Source: Bryobacteraceae bacterium (GTDB lineage: Bacteria > Acidobacteriota > Terriglobia > Bryobacterales > Bryobacteraceae). Taken from it: DNA of 46,288 nucleotides. The notes beneath the pieces were generated by a model that was not told where the DNA came from, ran no database searches, and worked only from the letters and a program-made list of their open reading frames with translations. Location: NCBI GenBank assembly GCA_025980435.1, contig JAICXK010000008.1, forward strand, positions 1 to 46,288. Reading direction: 5' to 3'. Each line of letters starts with the position of its first letter. The first letter of the stretch is position 1. This document shows positions 35,782-44,519 of this stretch, in pieces. Made by a program: the position numbers and the translations under genes.

Positions 35782-35817
35782 TTGACCAGCAACTTGCGAA
35801 ACATTCTGTTACAGAAT
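35782..35817 (+). promoter_or_regulatory. Candidate promoter and 15-bp palindromic operator for the act operon
   Basis: TTGACC at 35782-35787 resembles a -35 box. Fifteen bases further lies the perfect palindrome ATTCTGT-T-ACAGAAT (35803-35817), which covers the place expected for the -10 element. The layout suits a repressor or a LysR/FNR-like regulator controlling the respiratory operon. The repeat is seen; promoter and binding are inferred. Confidence 0.5.
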
Positions 35818-35895
35818 TAGTCCCCTTAGTCGCACGTAAGGAGTTCCTCATTTGGGTTGTGATAGATTTTCAGCCCAGTAGGGAGCGTCAGTCCG

Positions 35896-36546
35896 ATGCC
35901 TCAATACTTTTCGCGCAGCGCGAACACATTTTCGAGGATGACCATTCTCGCACTTGTCTTAGCGCTCTGCGGAGTTTGCTGGTACGGCTACCTGATCGTG
36001 CGGTCGCCGTACGAAATGATGCAGAATGTTCCGCGGGAACAGCCTGTGCCTTTCAGCCACGAGCACCATGTTGGCGGCCTGGGCATCGATTGTCGCTACT
36101 GCCACACCACAGTCGAAGATTCCTCTTTCGCCAACATTCCGGCAACCAAGATCTGCATGAACTGCCACTCGCAGATGTGGGCCACCAGTCCGATGCTGGA
36201 ACCGGTGCGTGAGAGTTACCGCACCGGCAAGTCGATCGAGTGGACGCGCGTAAACGACCTGCCGGAGTTCGTTTACTTCGACCACAGCATTCATGTACAC
36301 CACGGAATCGGCTGCTCAACATGCCATGGGCGCGTGGACCAGATGCCGCTAACGTGGCAAGCGGCGCCACTCACGATGGAGTGGTGCCTAAACTGCCATC
36401 GCCATCCCGAGCGGTACGTACGGCCGGAGAGTCAGGTGTTTTCAATGGCGTACACGCCGCCCGCGAATCAAACCGCGCTCGGGAATCGCCTGGTTCGCGA
36501 ATATCACATCCAGAGCCTCACAAGCTGCTCAACCTGCCATCGATGA
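35896..36546 (+). CDS. actA: ActA, pentaheme cytochrome c of alternative complex III
   Basis: 216 residues: an N-terminal membrane helix (MTILALVLALCGVCWYGYLIV) and five CxxCH heme sites at Cys66, 87, 140, 164 and 211. This heme count and order match ActA. It takes electrons from the iron-sulfur and quinol part of the complex and passes them towards ActE and the oxidase on the periplasmic side. GGGAG lies ten bases before the ATG. The first gene of the operon; its stop overlaps the actB start as ATGA. Confidence 0.93.
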   Translation: MPQYFSRSANTFSRMTILALVLALCGVCWYGYLIVRSPYEMMQNVPREQPVPFSHEHHVGGLGIDCRYCHTTVEDSSFANIPATKICMNCHSQMWATSPMLEPVRESYRTGKSIEWTRVNDLPEFVYFDHSIHVHHGIGCSTCHGRVDQMPLTWQAAPLTMEWCLNCHRHPERYVRPESQVFSMAYTPPANQTALGNRLVREYHIQSLTSCSTCHR

Positions 36547-39494
36547 AAAATATGCCCAATCACGATCTCGTTCCGCTAGAAGCCCTCACGCAAAACCGGA
36601 AGCCGAGATTGTGGCGGACACCGGAGGAGTTCGCGGGGCATGCTGAAGAAATCGAGCAGGAAGAGATTGGCGAAGAAGGCATCGAGTTTTCGGGAGCCAG
36701 CAGGCGGCGTTTCCTTTCGCTGATGGCGGGTTCGATGGCTCTGGCCGGACTCACCGGATGCACACGGCAGCCGGAAGAGACCATCATGCCTTATGTCGAT
36801 CCGCCGGAGAACGTGATCCCAGGCAGGCCGAAATATTACGCAACCGCGGCGCCGGTAAACGGGATTGCCGAAGGGGTGATTGTCGAGAGCAACACCGGAC
36901 GCCCGACCAAAGTGGAGGGCAACCCGGACCATCCTGCCAACCTGGGGGCGACCAGCGTTCACTCGCAGGCCTGCCTGATGGATCTGTACGATCCTGACCG
37001 AGCCAGGGAGATTATTCATCTCGGGCTGCCGCGGGATTGGGATTCGTTTCAGCTCGCCTGGCAGGGAGCCATCGGGCCGGTTCAGGAGCGGCATGGCGCG
37101 GGATTCCGCATTCTGACCGAGACGATTGTATCGCCAACTCTGGGTGCGCAACTTCAGGCGGTGCTCAAAAAGTTTCCCGCCGCAAAATGGCACCAGTTCG
37201 ATCCGGCTGGGCCCCATTCGGCGCGTGCAGCGGCGCAGATGGTCTTCGGCAAGCCGGTGAATACCTACTTCAAGCTGGATACCGCCGATATCGTGGTCTC
37301 GCTGGATGCGGATTTTCTGGCGTGCGGCCGGGGATCCACCCGATGCGCGCACGATTTTGCAATCCGGCGGCGGCAAGGCGACCGGCTGGACATGAACCGG
37401 CTGTACGTAATCGAGAGCAGCATGACAGCTACGGGCGGTAAAGCCGATCACAGGCTGGCCTTGCCCTATGCCGAAATAGAAGAGTTTGCGCGCGAACTGG
37501 CAGCCGCGCTCGGCGCGGGCGGGACAGCCTCCGGCGCCGGCGCGTACCAATCCTGGGTGACGCACATGGCGCGCGATCTCCAGGCCCACAAAGGCGCTTG
37601 CGCGATCATCCCGGGCGAACATCAATCGCCGGCCGTGCATGCCCTGGCGCATGCGATGAATGCAGCGCTTGGCAATGCCGGGAAGACCGTAATCCATACG
37701 GACTCGCTGGAAGTGCAGCCGGTTGACCAGATCGAATCATTGCGCGAACTGTCGCGCGATATGAACGATGGAAAGGTCGATCTGCTGCTGATCATGGGAG
37801 GCAACCCGGTCTACAACGCTCCGGCGGATTTCAACTTCGCGGACGGGTTCGACAAAGTCAAGACATCGATTCACGCCGCCACTCAGTTCAATGAAACGTC
37901 ATTGAAGACAACCTGGCACATTCCGGAGCCGCATTTTCTGGAGGACTGGGGAGACGCGCGATCGCTCGACGGCACCGTCAGCATCATTCAGCCTCTGATT
38001 GCGCCGCTATATCCAGGTTCGCGTTCGCAGCTTCAAATTCTGGATGCCATGCTGCAGTTTCCGGGGCGTTCTTCTTATGAAATCGTGCGCGCTTACTGGT
38101 CCCGGCAGAGCGGAGCAAAAGATTTCGAAGCATGGTGGCGCAAATCCGTACACGACGGGCTGATTGCCGGGTCGGCGCTGCCCGCGATTACGGTAACGCC
38201 GAACCATAACTTCGGCACTCCGCGATCCGCGCCCTCCGGCGGCATGGAGATTGTGATGCGGCCGGATGTGTATATGTACGACGGCCGTTATGCGAACAAC
38301 CTGTGGCTGCAGGAACTGCCGCATCCCATGACCAAGCTGACGTGGGACAACGCCATCTTTCTAAGCCCCAAGACAGCCAGGCGGCTGCAGTTCGACAATC
38401 AACAGCACGTCGAGCTGAAGTATCGCGGCCGCAGCGTGTGGGGTTCGGTGTGGATTTTACCCGGTCAACCCGATGAATCCATCACCGTGGACCTCGGCTG
38501 GGGGCGCTGGCATTCCGGGCGGGCCGGGAACGGCGCCGGTTTTAACGTCTACGCGATACGCACTTCCGACGCGCTATGGACCGGAACCGGCGTGGAGCTT
38601 CGGAAGCTGGATGCACCGTATCCGCTGGCTACGACGCAGATGAATCAGTCCATGGAGCACCGCGACGTGGTGATTCGAAACACCGTGGAAGGATACAAGC
38701 AGAACCCGGATTTCGCCAAGCAGACCGAGCACGAGCCGCCCACGAATCTTACCCTCTATCCGCAATGGAATTACACCGGCTACGCATGGTCCATGTCCAT
38801 CGACCTGACGGCCTGCGTCAATTGCCAGGCCTGCGTGATCGCGTGCCAGGCGGAGAACAATATCGCGGTAGTCGGCAAAGAACAAGTATTGGCGCGCCGC
38901 GCCATGCACTGGCTCAGGATCGACGTCTACTATGAAGGCGATCTCAGTTATCCGACCGCCTATTACTGCCCGGTACCGTGCATGCAATGCGAAAACGCGC
39001 CTTGCGAGCTGGTCTGTCCGGTGCAGGCCACCAATCACAGCAGGGATGGTTTGAACGACATGGTTTACAACCGCTGCATCGGAACACGCTACTGCTCGAA
39101 TAACTGCCCGTGGAAAGTGCGCCGCTTCAATTTCATGCTGTTTCAGGACTGGAAAACGGAAACCTGGAAGATGCAGCGCAATCCGGACGTTAGCGTGCGC
39201 AGCCGCGGAGTGATGGAAAAATGTACGTATTGCGTGCAGCGCATCCGGGAAGCGGAAATCAAATCGGCCAACGAGAACCGTTTCATTCGCGATGGCGAGA
39301 TCCAAACGGCTTGTATGCAGGCTTGTCCGACGCAAGCTATCGTTTTTGGCGACAAGAACAACAAGGGCAACCGCGTAGCCAAGCTGAAGGCCGAAAAACT
39401 AGACTATGCCATGTATGCGGAGCTGAACACCCGTCCGCGAACTACGTATTTGGCCGAGCTTCGCAATCAGAATCCGGAGTTTCAAGGTGCCTGA
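36543..39494 (+). CDS. actB: ActB, iron-sulfur subunit of alternative complex III (fused MopB-like and ferredoxin domains)
   Basis: 983 residues from the ATG overlapping the actA stop. A twin-arginine motif S-R-R-R-F-L-S near residue 54-60 precedes a hydrophobic stretch and a lipobox-like L-T-G-C. Residues about 70-720 resemble a molybdopterin oxidoreductase fold thought not to bind Mo in this family. The C-terminal part has cysteine clusters CVNCQACVIAC, CMQCENAPCELVCP, CIGTRYCSNNCPW and CTYC with CMQACPTQA, i.e. 4Fe-4S and 3Fe-4S ferredoxin-type sites. It carries electrons from menaquinol oxidation to ActA. The 8-bp overlap with actC suggests coupled translation. Confidence 0.94.
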   Translation: MKNMPNHDLVPLEALTQNRKPRLWRTPEEFAGHAEEIEQEEIGEEGIEFSGASRRRFLSLMAGSMALAGLTGCTRQPEETIMPYVDPPENVIPGRPKYYATAAPVNGIAEGVIVESNTGRPTKVEGNPDHPANLGATSVHSQACLMDLYDPDRAREIIHLGLPRDWDSFQLAWQGAIGPVQERHGAGFRILTETIVSPTLGAQLQAVLKKFPAAKWHQFDPAGPHSARAAAQMVFGKPVNTYFKLDTADIVVSLDADFLACGRGSTRCAHDFAIRRRQGDRLDMNRLYVIESSMTATGGKADHRLALPYAEIEEFARELAAALGAGGTASGAGAYQSWVTHMARDLQAHKGACAIIPGEHQSPAVHALAHAMNAALGNAGKTVIHTDSLEVQPVDQIESLRELSRDMNDGKVDLLLIMGGNPVYNAPADFNFADGFDKVKTSIHAATQFNETSLKTTWHIPEPHFLEDWGDARSLDGTVSIIQPLIAPLYPGSRSQLQILDAMLQFPGRSSYEIVRAYWSRQSGAKDFEAWWRKSVHDGLIAGSALPAITVTPNHNFGTPRSAPSGGMEIVMRPDVYMYDGRYANNLWLQELPHPMTKLTWDNAIFLSPKTARRLQFDNQQHVELKYRGRSVWGSVWILPGQPDESITVDLGWGRWHSGRAGNGAGFNVYAIRTSDALWTGTGVELRKLDAPYPLATTQMNQSMEHRDVVIRNTVEGYKQNPDFAKQTEHEPPTNLTLYPQWNYTGYAWSMSIDLTACVNCQACVIACQAENNIAVVGKEQVLARRAMHWLRIDVYYEGDLSYPTAYYCPVPCMQCENAPCELVCPVQATNHSRDGLNDMVYNRCIGTRYCSNNCPWKVRRFNFMLFQDWKTETWKMQRNPDVSVRSRGVMEKCTYCVQRIREAEIKSANENRFIRDGEIQTACMQACPTQAIVFGDKNNKGNRVAKLKAEKLDYAMYAELNTRPRTTYLAELRNQNPEFQGA

Positions 39495-40902
39495 GCTAGT
39501 CGCGCTGGAGGAACGGCAACGTCAAACAGCAAGGCCGCTGGATCCCAATAATCCGCTGGCCGTCGTGGCGCCGGGAACGACTTTCGAGACCGTCAGCGAG
39601 CAGATCAGTTCGATTGTGCTCACCCGGAAAATCCCGCTGTTCTGGTGGTGCACCTTCGGATTCGGCGTTTTCCTGTTTGTCGTCTTCGGAGTCGCAATCA
39701 CATATCTGCTCGCCAAGGGGATCGGGATTTGGGGCGTCCAAATTCCCGTTGCATGGGCCTTTGCTATTACGAATTTCGTCTGGTGGATCGGAATCGGCCA
39801 TGCAGGCACGTTGATATCGGCGTTTTTGCTGCTGATGAATCAGAGCTGGCGCAGTTCCATCAACCGGTTCGCCGAAGCAATGACCATCTTCGCCGTGATG
39901 TGCGCGGGGATGTTCCCCTTGTTCCATCTGGGCCGGGCTTGGATCTTCTACTGGATTCTGCCCTACCCGAATACGATGACTGCGCAGCCGAATTTCCGCA
40001 GCCCCCTGGTTTGGGACGTATTCGCGGTCTCGACGTATTTTACGATCTCGGTCCTGTTTTGGTACATCGGGATGATTCCCGATCTCGGGACGCTGCGGGA
40101 TCGCGCAACGGGCGGATTCAAGAAGGGTTTCTATGGCGTGCTCTCTTTTGGCTGGCGGGGATCTTCTCATCATTGGAAGCTGCACAAAACGGCATGCCTG
40201 CTGCTTGCCGGTATCGCCACACCGCTGGTGCTGTCGGTACATACGGTAGTCAGTTTCGATTTCACAATCGCCATTCTGCCCGGCTGGCACTCGACGATTT
40301 TTCCGCCTTACTTCGTTGCCGGCGCGATCTATTCCGGGTTCGCGATGGTGCTGGTGCTGGGTATTCCGCTTCGCGCGGTCTACGGGCTGCATAACCTGAT
40401 CACGGTGCGGCATTTGAATAACTGCGGAAAGCTCATGCTGGTGACCGGCCTTTTTCTGGCTTACACCTACCTGATTGAACCGTTCACGGCATGGTACAGC
40501 GGCAACGATTTCGAAATGTACACGGTTCACAATCGCGCCGTGGGACCTCATTCGTGGAGCTATTGGCTTGTGATTCTGCTGAACGTGGTGATTCCGCAGG
40601 CCTTGTGGTTTTACAAGGTCCGCACCAGGGTGATCCCGCTGTTTACCGTGTCGATGGTGGTGCTGGTTGGGATGTGGGTGGAGCGTTTCATGATCATCGT
40701 CACCGCGCTCGACCGTGATTTTCTGCCTTCGTCCTGGTCGAATTTTATTGCGACCTTCTGGGATAACGCAATGTTCTGGGGCTCAATCGGCATGTTCATC
40801 GTCTTGTTCATGCTCTTCGTGCGCTTCCTTCCGATGATTCCGATGTCCGAGGTGCGCGAACTGCTGCCGTTCTCGCGTCCTGGCGGAGGGACCGAGAAAT
40901 GA
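39487..40902 (+). CDS. actC: ActC, NrfD-like quinol-interacting membrane subunit of alternative complex III
   Basis: 471 residues from GTG at 39487, preceded by GGAG. About ten hydrophobic segments are visible, with the first at residue 46-80, and NrfD-type phrases such as VWWIGIGHAGTLISAFLLL, WRSSINRFAEAMTIFAVMCAG, HLGRAWIFYWILPYPN and HTVVSFDFTIAILPGWHSTI. ActC and ActF are homologous membrane subunits; ActC is thought to form a quinol site near the iron-sulfur subunit. It overlaps actD as ATGA. Confidence 0.95.
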   Translation: MPELVALEERQRQTARPLDPNNPLAVVAPGTTFETVSEQISSIVLTRKIPLFWWCTFGFGVFLFVVFGVAITYLLAKGIGIWGVQIPVAWAFAITNFVWWIGIGHAGTLISAFLLLMNQSWRSSINRFAEAMTIFAVMCAGMFPLFHLGRAWIFYWILPYPNTMTAQPNFRSPLVWDVFAVSTYFTISVLFWYIGMIPDLGTLRDRATGGFKKGFYGVLSFGWRGSSHHWKLHKTACLLLAGIATPLVLSVHTVVSFDFTIAILPGWHSTIFPPYFVAGAIYSGFAMVLVLGIPLRAVYGLHNLITVRHLNNCGKLMLVTGLFLAYTYLIEPFTAWYSGNDFEMYTVHNRAVGPHSWSYWLVILLNVVIPQALWFYKVRTRVIPLFTVSMVVLVGMWVERFMIIVTALDRDFLPSSWSNFIATFWDNAMFWGSIGMFIVLFMLFVRFLPMIPMSEVRELLPFSRPGGGTEK

Positions 40903-41435
40903 ACGACTTCGGAACCTACGGCATGGTGGCCGAGTTCGATAACCCCACCGATCTCGTGGAAGCAGCGCACGAAATTAAAAGAAAAGGGTATCGAAGGTTC
41001 GAAGCCTACACGCCGTACGCAATCAGGGATCTGGAAGAGATTATTCCCGGCCGGAATCTGGTTCCTCCCATCGTCCTGATTGGCGGGCTCATAGGATCCG
41101 CAACAGCCTGGACGATGGAATATTACATTGCCGCGATCGACTACCCGATCAATGTGGGCGGCCGTCCGCTGTATAGCTGGCCGATGTTCATTCCCATCTT
41201 GTTTGAGTTGACGGTGCTGTTTGCGGGAACATTTGCGTTTGTCGGCACGCTGGCGCTATGCGGCCTTCCGCGGCCGCATTTCCCGTTATTCAATTTGCCC
41301 GAATTCAGCGGGGCCAGCAGCAGCCGCTTCTTCCTGTGCGTCGAGAAGCGCGACCCGATGTACGATTCCGAGGCGACCGCCGAGTCTTTCCGCGATCTCA
41401 ATTCGATAGGAGTCTGGGAAGTTGAAAACGTTTAG
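40899..41435 (+). CDS. actD: ActD, membrane subunit of alternative complex III (DUF3341)
   Basis: 178 residues. The N-terminal soluble part (YGMVAEFDNPTDLVEAAHEIKRKGYRRFEAYTPYAI) is the DUF3341 signature, followed by two membrane helices (about residues 54-80 and 98-125) and a cytosolic tail (KRDPMYDSEATAESFRDLNSIG). It is a structural subunit holding the membrane core together. It overlaps actC by 4 bp and actE by 14 bp. Confidence 0.93.
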   Translation: MNDFGTYGMVAEFDNPTDLVEAAHEIKRKGYRRFEAYTPYAIRDLEEIIPGRNLVPPIVLIGGLIGSATAWTMEYYIAAIDYPINVGGRPLYSWPMFIPILFELTVLFAGTFAFVGTLALCGLPRPHFPLFNLPEFSGASSSRFFLCVEKRDPMYDSEATAESFRDLNSIGVWEVENV

Positions 41436-42018
41436 GACCGTCGCGACATTACTGCTGCTGTTGCCGATGGCCGCGTGCCGGCAGGATATGCAGGATCAGC
41501 CGAAATACAAGCCGCTGGGGACGAGCCGCTTCTTCGCGGACGGACGTGAGGCGCGGCCTATTCCGGCTGGGACCATCGCTCGCGACGAGCTGAACAACAC
41601 CGATTCTTTTCATACCGGCGCCGCGAACGGCGCATTTCTCGACGCCATTCCGCTGAAAGTAGATTCGAAGCTGCTGCATCGCGGACAAGAGCGCTTCGAT
41701 ATCTACTGCAGCCCCTGCCACGGGCGTACCGGCGACGGCAACGGAATGGTTGCGCAACGCGGCTTGAAAATTCCGGCGGATCTCCATACCGACCGGCTGC
41801 GCTCCGTGCCGCCGGGCTACCTTTACCAGGTAATTAAGAACGGATACGGAGCAATGGGGGATTACGGGGATCAAATTCAAGTGAACGACCGCTGGGCGAT
41901 TGTCGCGTACGTGAGGGCTTTGCAGCTCAGCCGCGATGCTCGCCTGAACGATGTGCCGGCGGAGCAGCGGGGACAATTGAGCGCCGAAAATCAACCGCAA
42001 GCGGGGGCCGCACGATGA
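41422..42018 (+). CDS. actE: ActE, monoheme cytochrome c lipoprotein of alternative complex III
   Basis: 198 residues from TTG at 41422, supported by AGGAG nine bases upstream. The signal ends in a lipobox with Cys19 (LPMAAC). One heme site C-S-P-C-H at 96-100 sits in a typical class I cytochrome c (YCSPCHGRTGDGNGMVA) with Met in GYGAMGDYGDQI. It is the mobile-side heme of the complex that delivers electrons towards the oxidase, probably the CoxB-fused heme encoded downstream. It overlaps actD and actF. Confidence 0.92.
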   Translation: MKTFRTVATLLLLLPMAACRQDMQDQPKYKPLGTSRFFADGREARPIPAGTIARDELNNTDSFHTGAANGAFLDAIPLKVDSKLLHRGQERFDIYCSPCHGRTGDGNGMVAQRGLKIPADLHTDRLRSVPPGYLYQVIKNGYGAMGDYGDQIQVNDRWAIVAYVRALQLSRDARLNDVPAEQRGQLSAENQPQAGAAR

Positions 42019-43202
42019 CGACGAACTCCGTCTTCGATGTATCGCCCGAACTGGAGCGCGATCTGCGGCGCGTGTTCACGCCCGCGCTTGGCGCCGGAAT
42101 TCTTCTGGGCATCGCGGGCATTATCGGCGGCATCTACAGTCCCGGCGACTTCTTTCACTCATATCTGATGGGATACCTGTTCTGGCTGGGGCTGACGCTG
42201 GGGTGCATGGGTATCGTGATGCTGCAGTATTTGACCGCGGGCGCATGGGGAATTATGACGCGCCGAGCGCTGGAATCCGCCAGCCGGACTCTTCCCCTTT
42301 GCGCGGTTCTTTTCATCCCCATCGCGTTCGGAATGCCTTGGCTTTACGACTGGGCGCACTCAGACCTGGTGAAGAGCGAATACGTATTACGCCATCGCCA
42401 TATTTATATGAACCCGTCCATGTTCATCGGCCGGGCCATTGTTTACTTTATCGTTTGGGGAATTTTTATGTATTTCCTGAACAAGTGGTCTCTGGAACAG
42501 GATGAGAAGGGCGGACTGGAAAAGCGGCTTGCCCGGCTGAGCGCTCCGGGACTCCTGATTTACGTGTTCACGATCACGTTTGCCACCATCGACTGGGCGG
42601 AATCTCTGGAGAACAACTGGTTCTCGACGATTTGGGGATTCCTGTTTGTCGCTCGTGAAGGCTTGGCGTCTTTTGCCTTCATCATTATCGTGATGGCGCT
42701 GCTTTCGCGAAGGGAGCCGCTGGCCAGCAGATTTAAACCGGCGCACCTGCACGACCTGGGCAAATTGCTCCTAGTGTTCGTGATGTTGTGGGCCTATTTT
42801 GAATTTTCGCAGTTGGTCGTCATCTGGTCAGGTAATCTCACCGACGAGATTCCCTGGTATCTGCACAGGTTCGCGACATCCTGGGGCGTGCTTGGAGTAC
42901 TGCTAATCGTGCTCCAGTTCATCGTGCCGTTCCTGATGCTCCTCTCGCGCCCATTGAAGCGAAATGTAAAAGCGCTGTGCTGCGTGGTGGGCCTGATTAT
43001 TTTTATGCGGTGGGTCGATCTGATGTGGGTTGTGATGCCGCAGTATTACCAGGTGGGTTTCCGGCTCACCTGGATGAATTTCGTTGTACCGGCGTCTATC
43101 GGGTGCTTCTGGATAGCAGTGTTCGTGTGGCAGCTTCAGAAGCGTCCCCTGCTACCCTTGCAGGCGCCGAATCTGGAAAGGGCATTGCAGCATGGCGAGT
43201 AG
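42015..43202 (+). CDS. actF: ActF, second NrfD-like membrane subunit of alternative complex III
   Basis: 395 residues with about ten hydrophobic helices, the first near residue 24-44 (AGILLGIAGIIGGIYSPGDFF). Phrases such as FHSYLMGYLFWLGLTLGCM, RHRHIYMNPSMFIGRAIVYF and YFEFSQLVVIWSGNLTDEIPWY are typical of ActF. It stabilises the membrane part and may take part in proton transfer. Its ATG overlaps the actE stop (ATGA), and it overlaps the next gene by 11 bp. Confidence 0.94.
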   Translation: MTTNSVFDVSPELERDLRRVFTPALGAGILLGIAGIIGGIYSPGDFFHSYLMGYLFWLGLTLGCMGIVMLQYLTAGAWGIMTRRALESASRTLPLCAVLFIPIAFGMPWLYDWAHSDLVKSEYVLRHRHIYMNPSMFIGRAIVYFIVWGIFMYFLNKWSLEQDEKGGLEKRLARLSAPGLLIYVFTITFATIDWAESLENNWFSTIWGFLFVAREGLASFAFIIIVMALLSRREPLASRFKPAHLHDLGKLLLVFVMLWAYFEFSQLVVIWSGNLTDEIPWYLHRFATSWGVLGVLLIVLQFIVPFLMLLSRPLKRNVKALCCVVGLIIFMRWVDLMWVVMPQYYQVGFRLTWMNFVVPASIGCFWIAVFVWQLQKRPLLPLQAPNLERALQHGE

Positions 43203-43674
43203 CAACGTGCTTCAGGAACCAGAACCTCGAAACGACGATGTTCATTTCGAGCATACCGACATCGATATAAGGCATACGTTTATCACGGGCGTATCGGTGC
43301 TGATCGGGATCTGGGTCGTAATCCTGCTGCTCTATTTCCTGTTCGCATACCTGGCGCATGAGCGCGCCGTAAGCAGCCCGCCTCCGCTGCCTTACCACGC
43401 GCAGGGAAATCTGCCGCCCTATCCGAGACTGCAACCAGCGCCGCACAAGGACCTGGAGGCGCTGCGCGCGCGCAACAACTGGGAACTGAGTCATTACTAC
43501 TGGGTCGACAAAGCAAAGGGAACTGTTGCGATCCCGATCGAGCGAGCCATGGATATTCTTGCAGCGCGCGGAATTCCTCCGCAAAAGCAGCCGCCCAAGC
43601 TGGTGCTATCGCAGCCTGAGGCAGGAACGCGCCAAACGGGCTTCGAAGGAAAGGTGGCGCCGGAGCCGCGATGA
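43192..43674 (+). CDS. Small membrane protein of the act-cox operon, function unknown
   Basis: 160 residues. One membrane helix (about 32-56, FITGVSVLIGIWVVILLLYFLFAYL), then a Pro-rich linker (PPYPRLQPAPHKDLEALRARNNWELSHY) and a short conserved-looking stretch YWVDKAKGTVAIPIERAMDILAARGI. A similar IPIERAM motif recurs in small proteins of act operons, as I recall, so it is probably an accessory or assembly subunit of the respiratory complex. No heme or metal motif. It overlaps actF and, by ATGA, the SCO gene. Confidence 0.72.
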   Translation: MASSNVLQEPEPRNDDVHFEHTDIDIRHTFITGVSVLIGIWVVILLLYFLFAYLAHERAVSSPPPLPYHAQGNLPPYPRLQPAPHKDLEALRARNNWELSHYYWVDKAKGTVAIPIERAMDILAARGIPPQKQPPKLVLSQPEAGTRQTGFEGKVAPEPR

Positions 43675-44519
43675 AGGTCGTCGTGAGTATCGGGAAATGG
43701 ATGGCCTGCCTTCCGCTCGCGCTGGCGCTGGCTTCCGGCGGCGCACAAGCGGCAAGCACCCGATACCTGCCTCCTAACCTGAACGGTATCGGCATCGATC
43801 AGAATCTGAACGCGCAGATTCCGCTCGATACGGTGTTTCGCGATGAGAGCGGCGCTTCGGTTCCGCTGCGAACGTTCTTCGGCAGGAAACCGGTAGTGCT
43901 GGCGCCCGTTTACTACCGCTGCCCCATGCTGTGCAGCCAGATTCTGAGCGGCGTGGTCGCGGGGCTGAGACCCTTATCGCTGAAGCCTGGCCGCGATTTC
44001 GAGGTGGTTGCCATCAGCTTCAACCCGGCCGACACACCCGCCGAAGCCACGCTGAAGCGCAATCAGTATTCTCACAGCTATTCGAGCAGAGCGGGCACGA
44101 AAGGCTGGCATTTTCTGGTGGGCAGCCAGGCCGCCATCAACGCAGTGATGCAATCCATCGGATTTCATTACCGCTGGGATCCGGTCAACAAGATTTTTGT
44201 GCATGCCAGCGGAGTGATGGTCATTACGCCTGAAGGACGCGTCGCGCGCTACCTTTACGGCGTGGAATATGAGCCGAAGGACCTCGAACTCTCTTTGGTA
44301 GAGGCATCGCACAATCGCATCGGCTCGGCGGTGGACCGCATACTGCTGTTCTGCTATCACTACGATCCCAAAACGGGGAAGTATGGCGCCGTCGTCCTCA
44401 ACTCATTGAAGACCGGAGCAATCCTGATATTGATCTTGATGGCCGCCGGAATGTTCTTCCTGTGGCGGCACGATCTTCGAAAACATCGGAACGTCTTGAA
44501 AGAAGTTACTCGCCTATGA
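43671..44519 (+). CDS. SCO1/SenC-type copper chaperone for cytochrome oxidase
   Basis: 282 residues with a signal peptide (ACLPLALALASGGAQA). The thioredoxin-like domain has the copper site Cys84-P-M-L-Cys88 and the third ligand His in F-V-H-A-S-G. A C-terminal membrane helix (GAILILILMAAGMFFLWRH) is an addition to the usual N-terminally anchored form. It delivers copper to the CuA centre of CoxB, the next gene, whose ATG overlaps its stop. Confidence 0.9.
   Translation: MKVVVSIGKWMACLPLALALASGGAQAASTRYLPPNLNGIGIDQNLNAQIPLDTVFRDESGASVPLRTFFGRKPVVLAPVYYRCPMLCSQILSGVVAGLRPLSLKPGRDFEVVAISFNPADTPAEATLKRNQYSHSYSSRAGTKGWHFLVGSQAAINAVMQSIGFHYRWDPVNKIFVHASGVMVITPEGRVARYLYGVEYEPKDLELSLVEASHNRIGSAVDRILLFCYHYDPKTGKYGAVVLNSLKTGAILILILMAAGMFFLWRHDLRKHRNVLKEVTRL

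Noticed and set aside
35840-35885. Short leader peptide (TTG start after AAGGAG) before actA
   Set aside because: Only about nine codons, weak start codon, no attenuator-like structure; more likely a chance AAGGAG.
36240-36542. Upstream extension of actB inside actA
   Set aside because: It is the actA coding region read in another frame; the ATGA overlap at 36543 gives the natural start.
36760-39490. ActB as an active molybdenum oxidoreductase
   Set aside because: Context and fused iron-sulfur domains fit ActB, in which the molybdopterin-like domain is thought to lack the cofactor.
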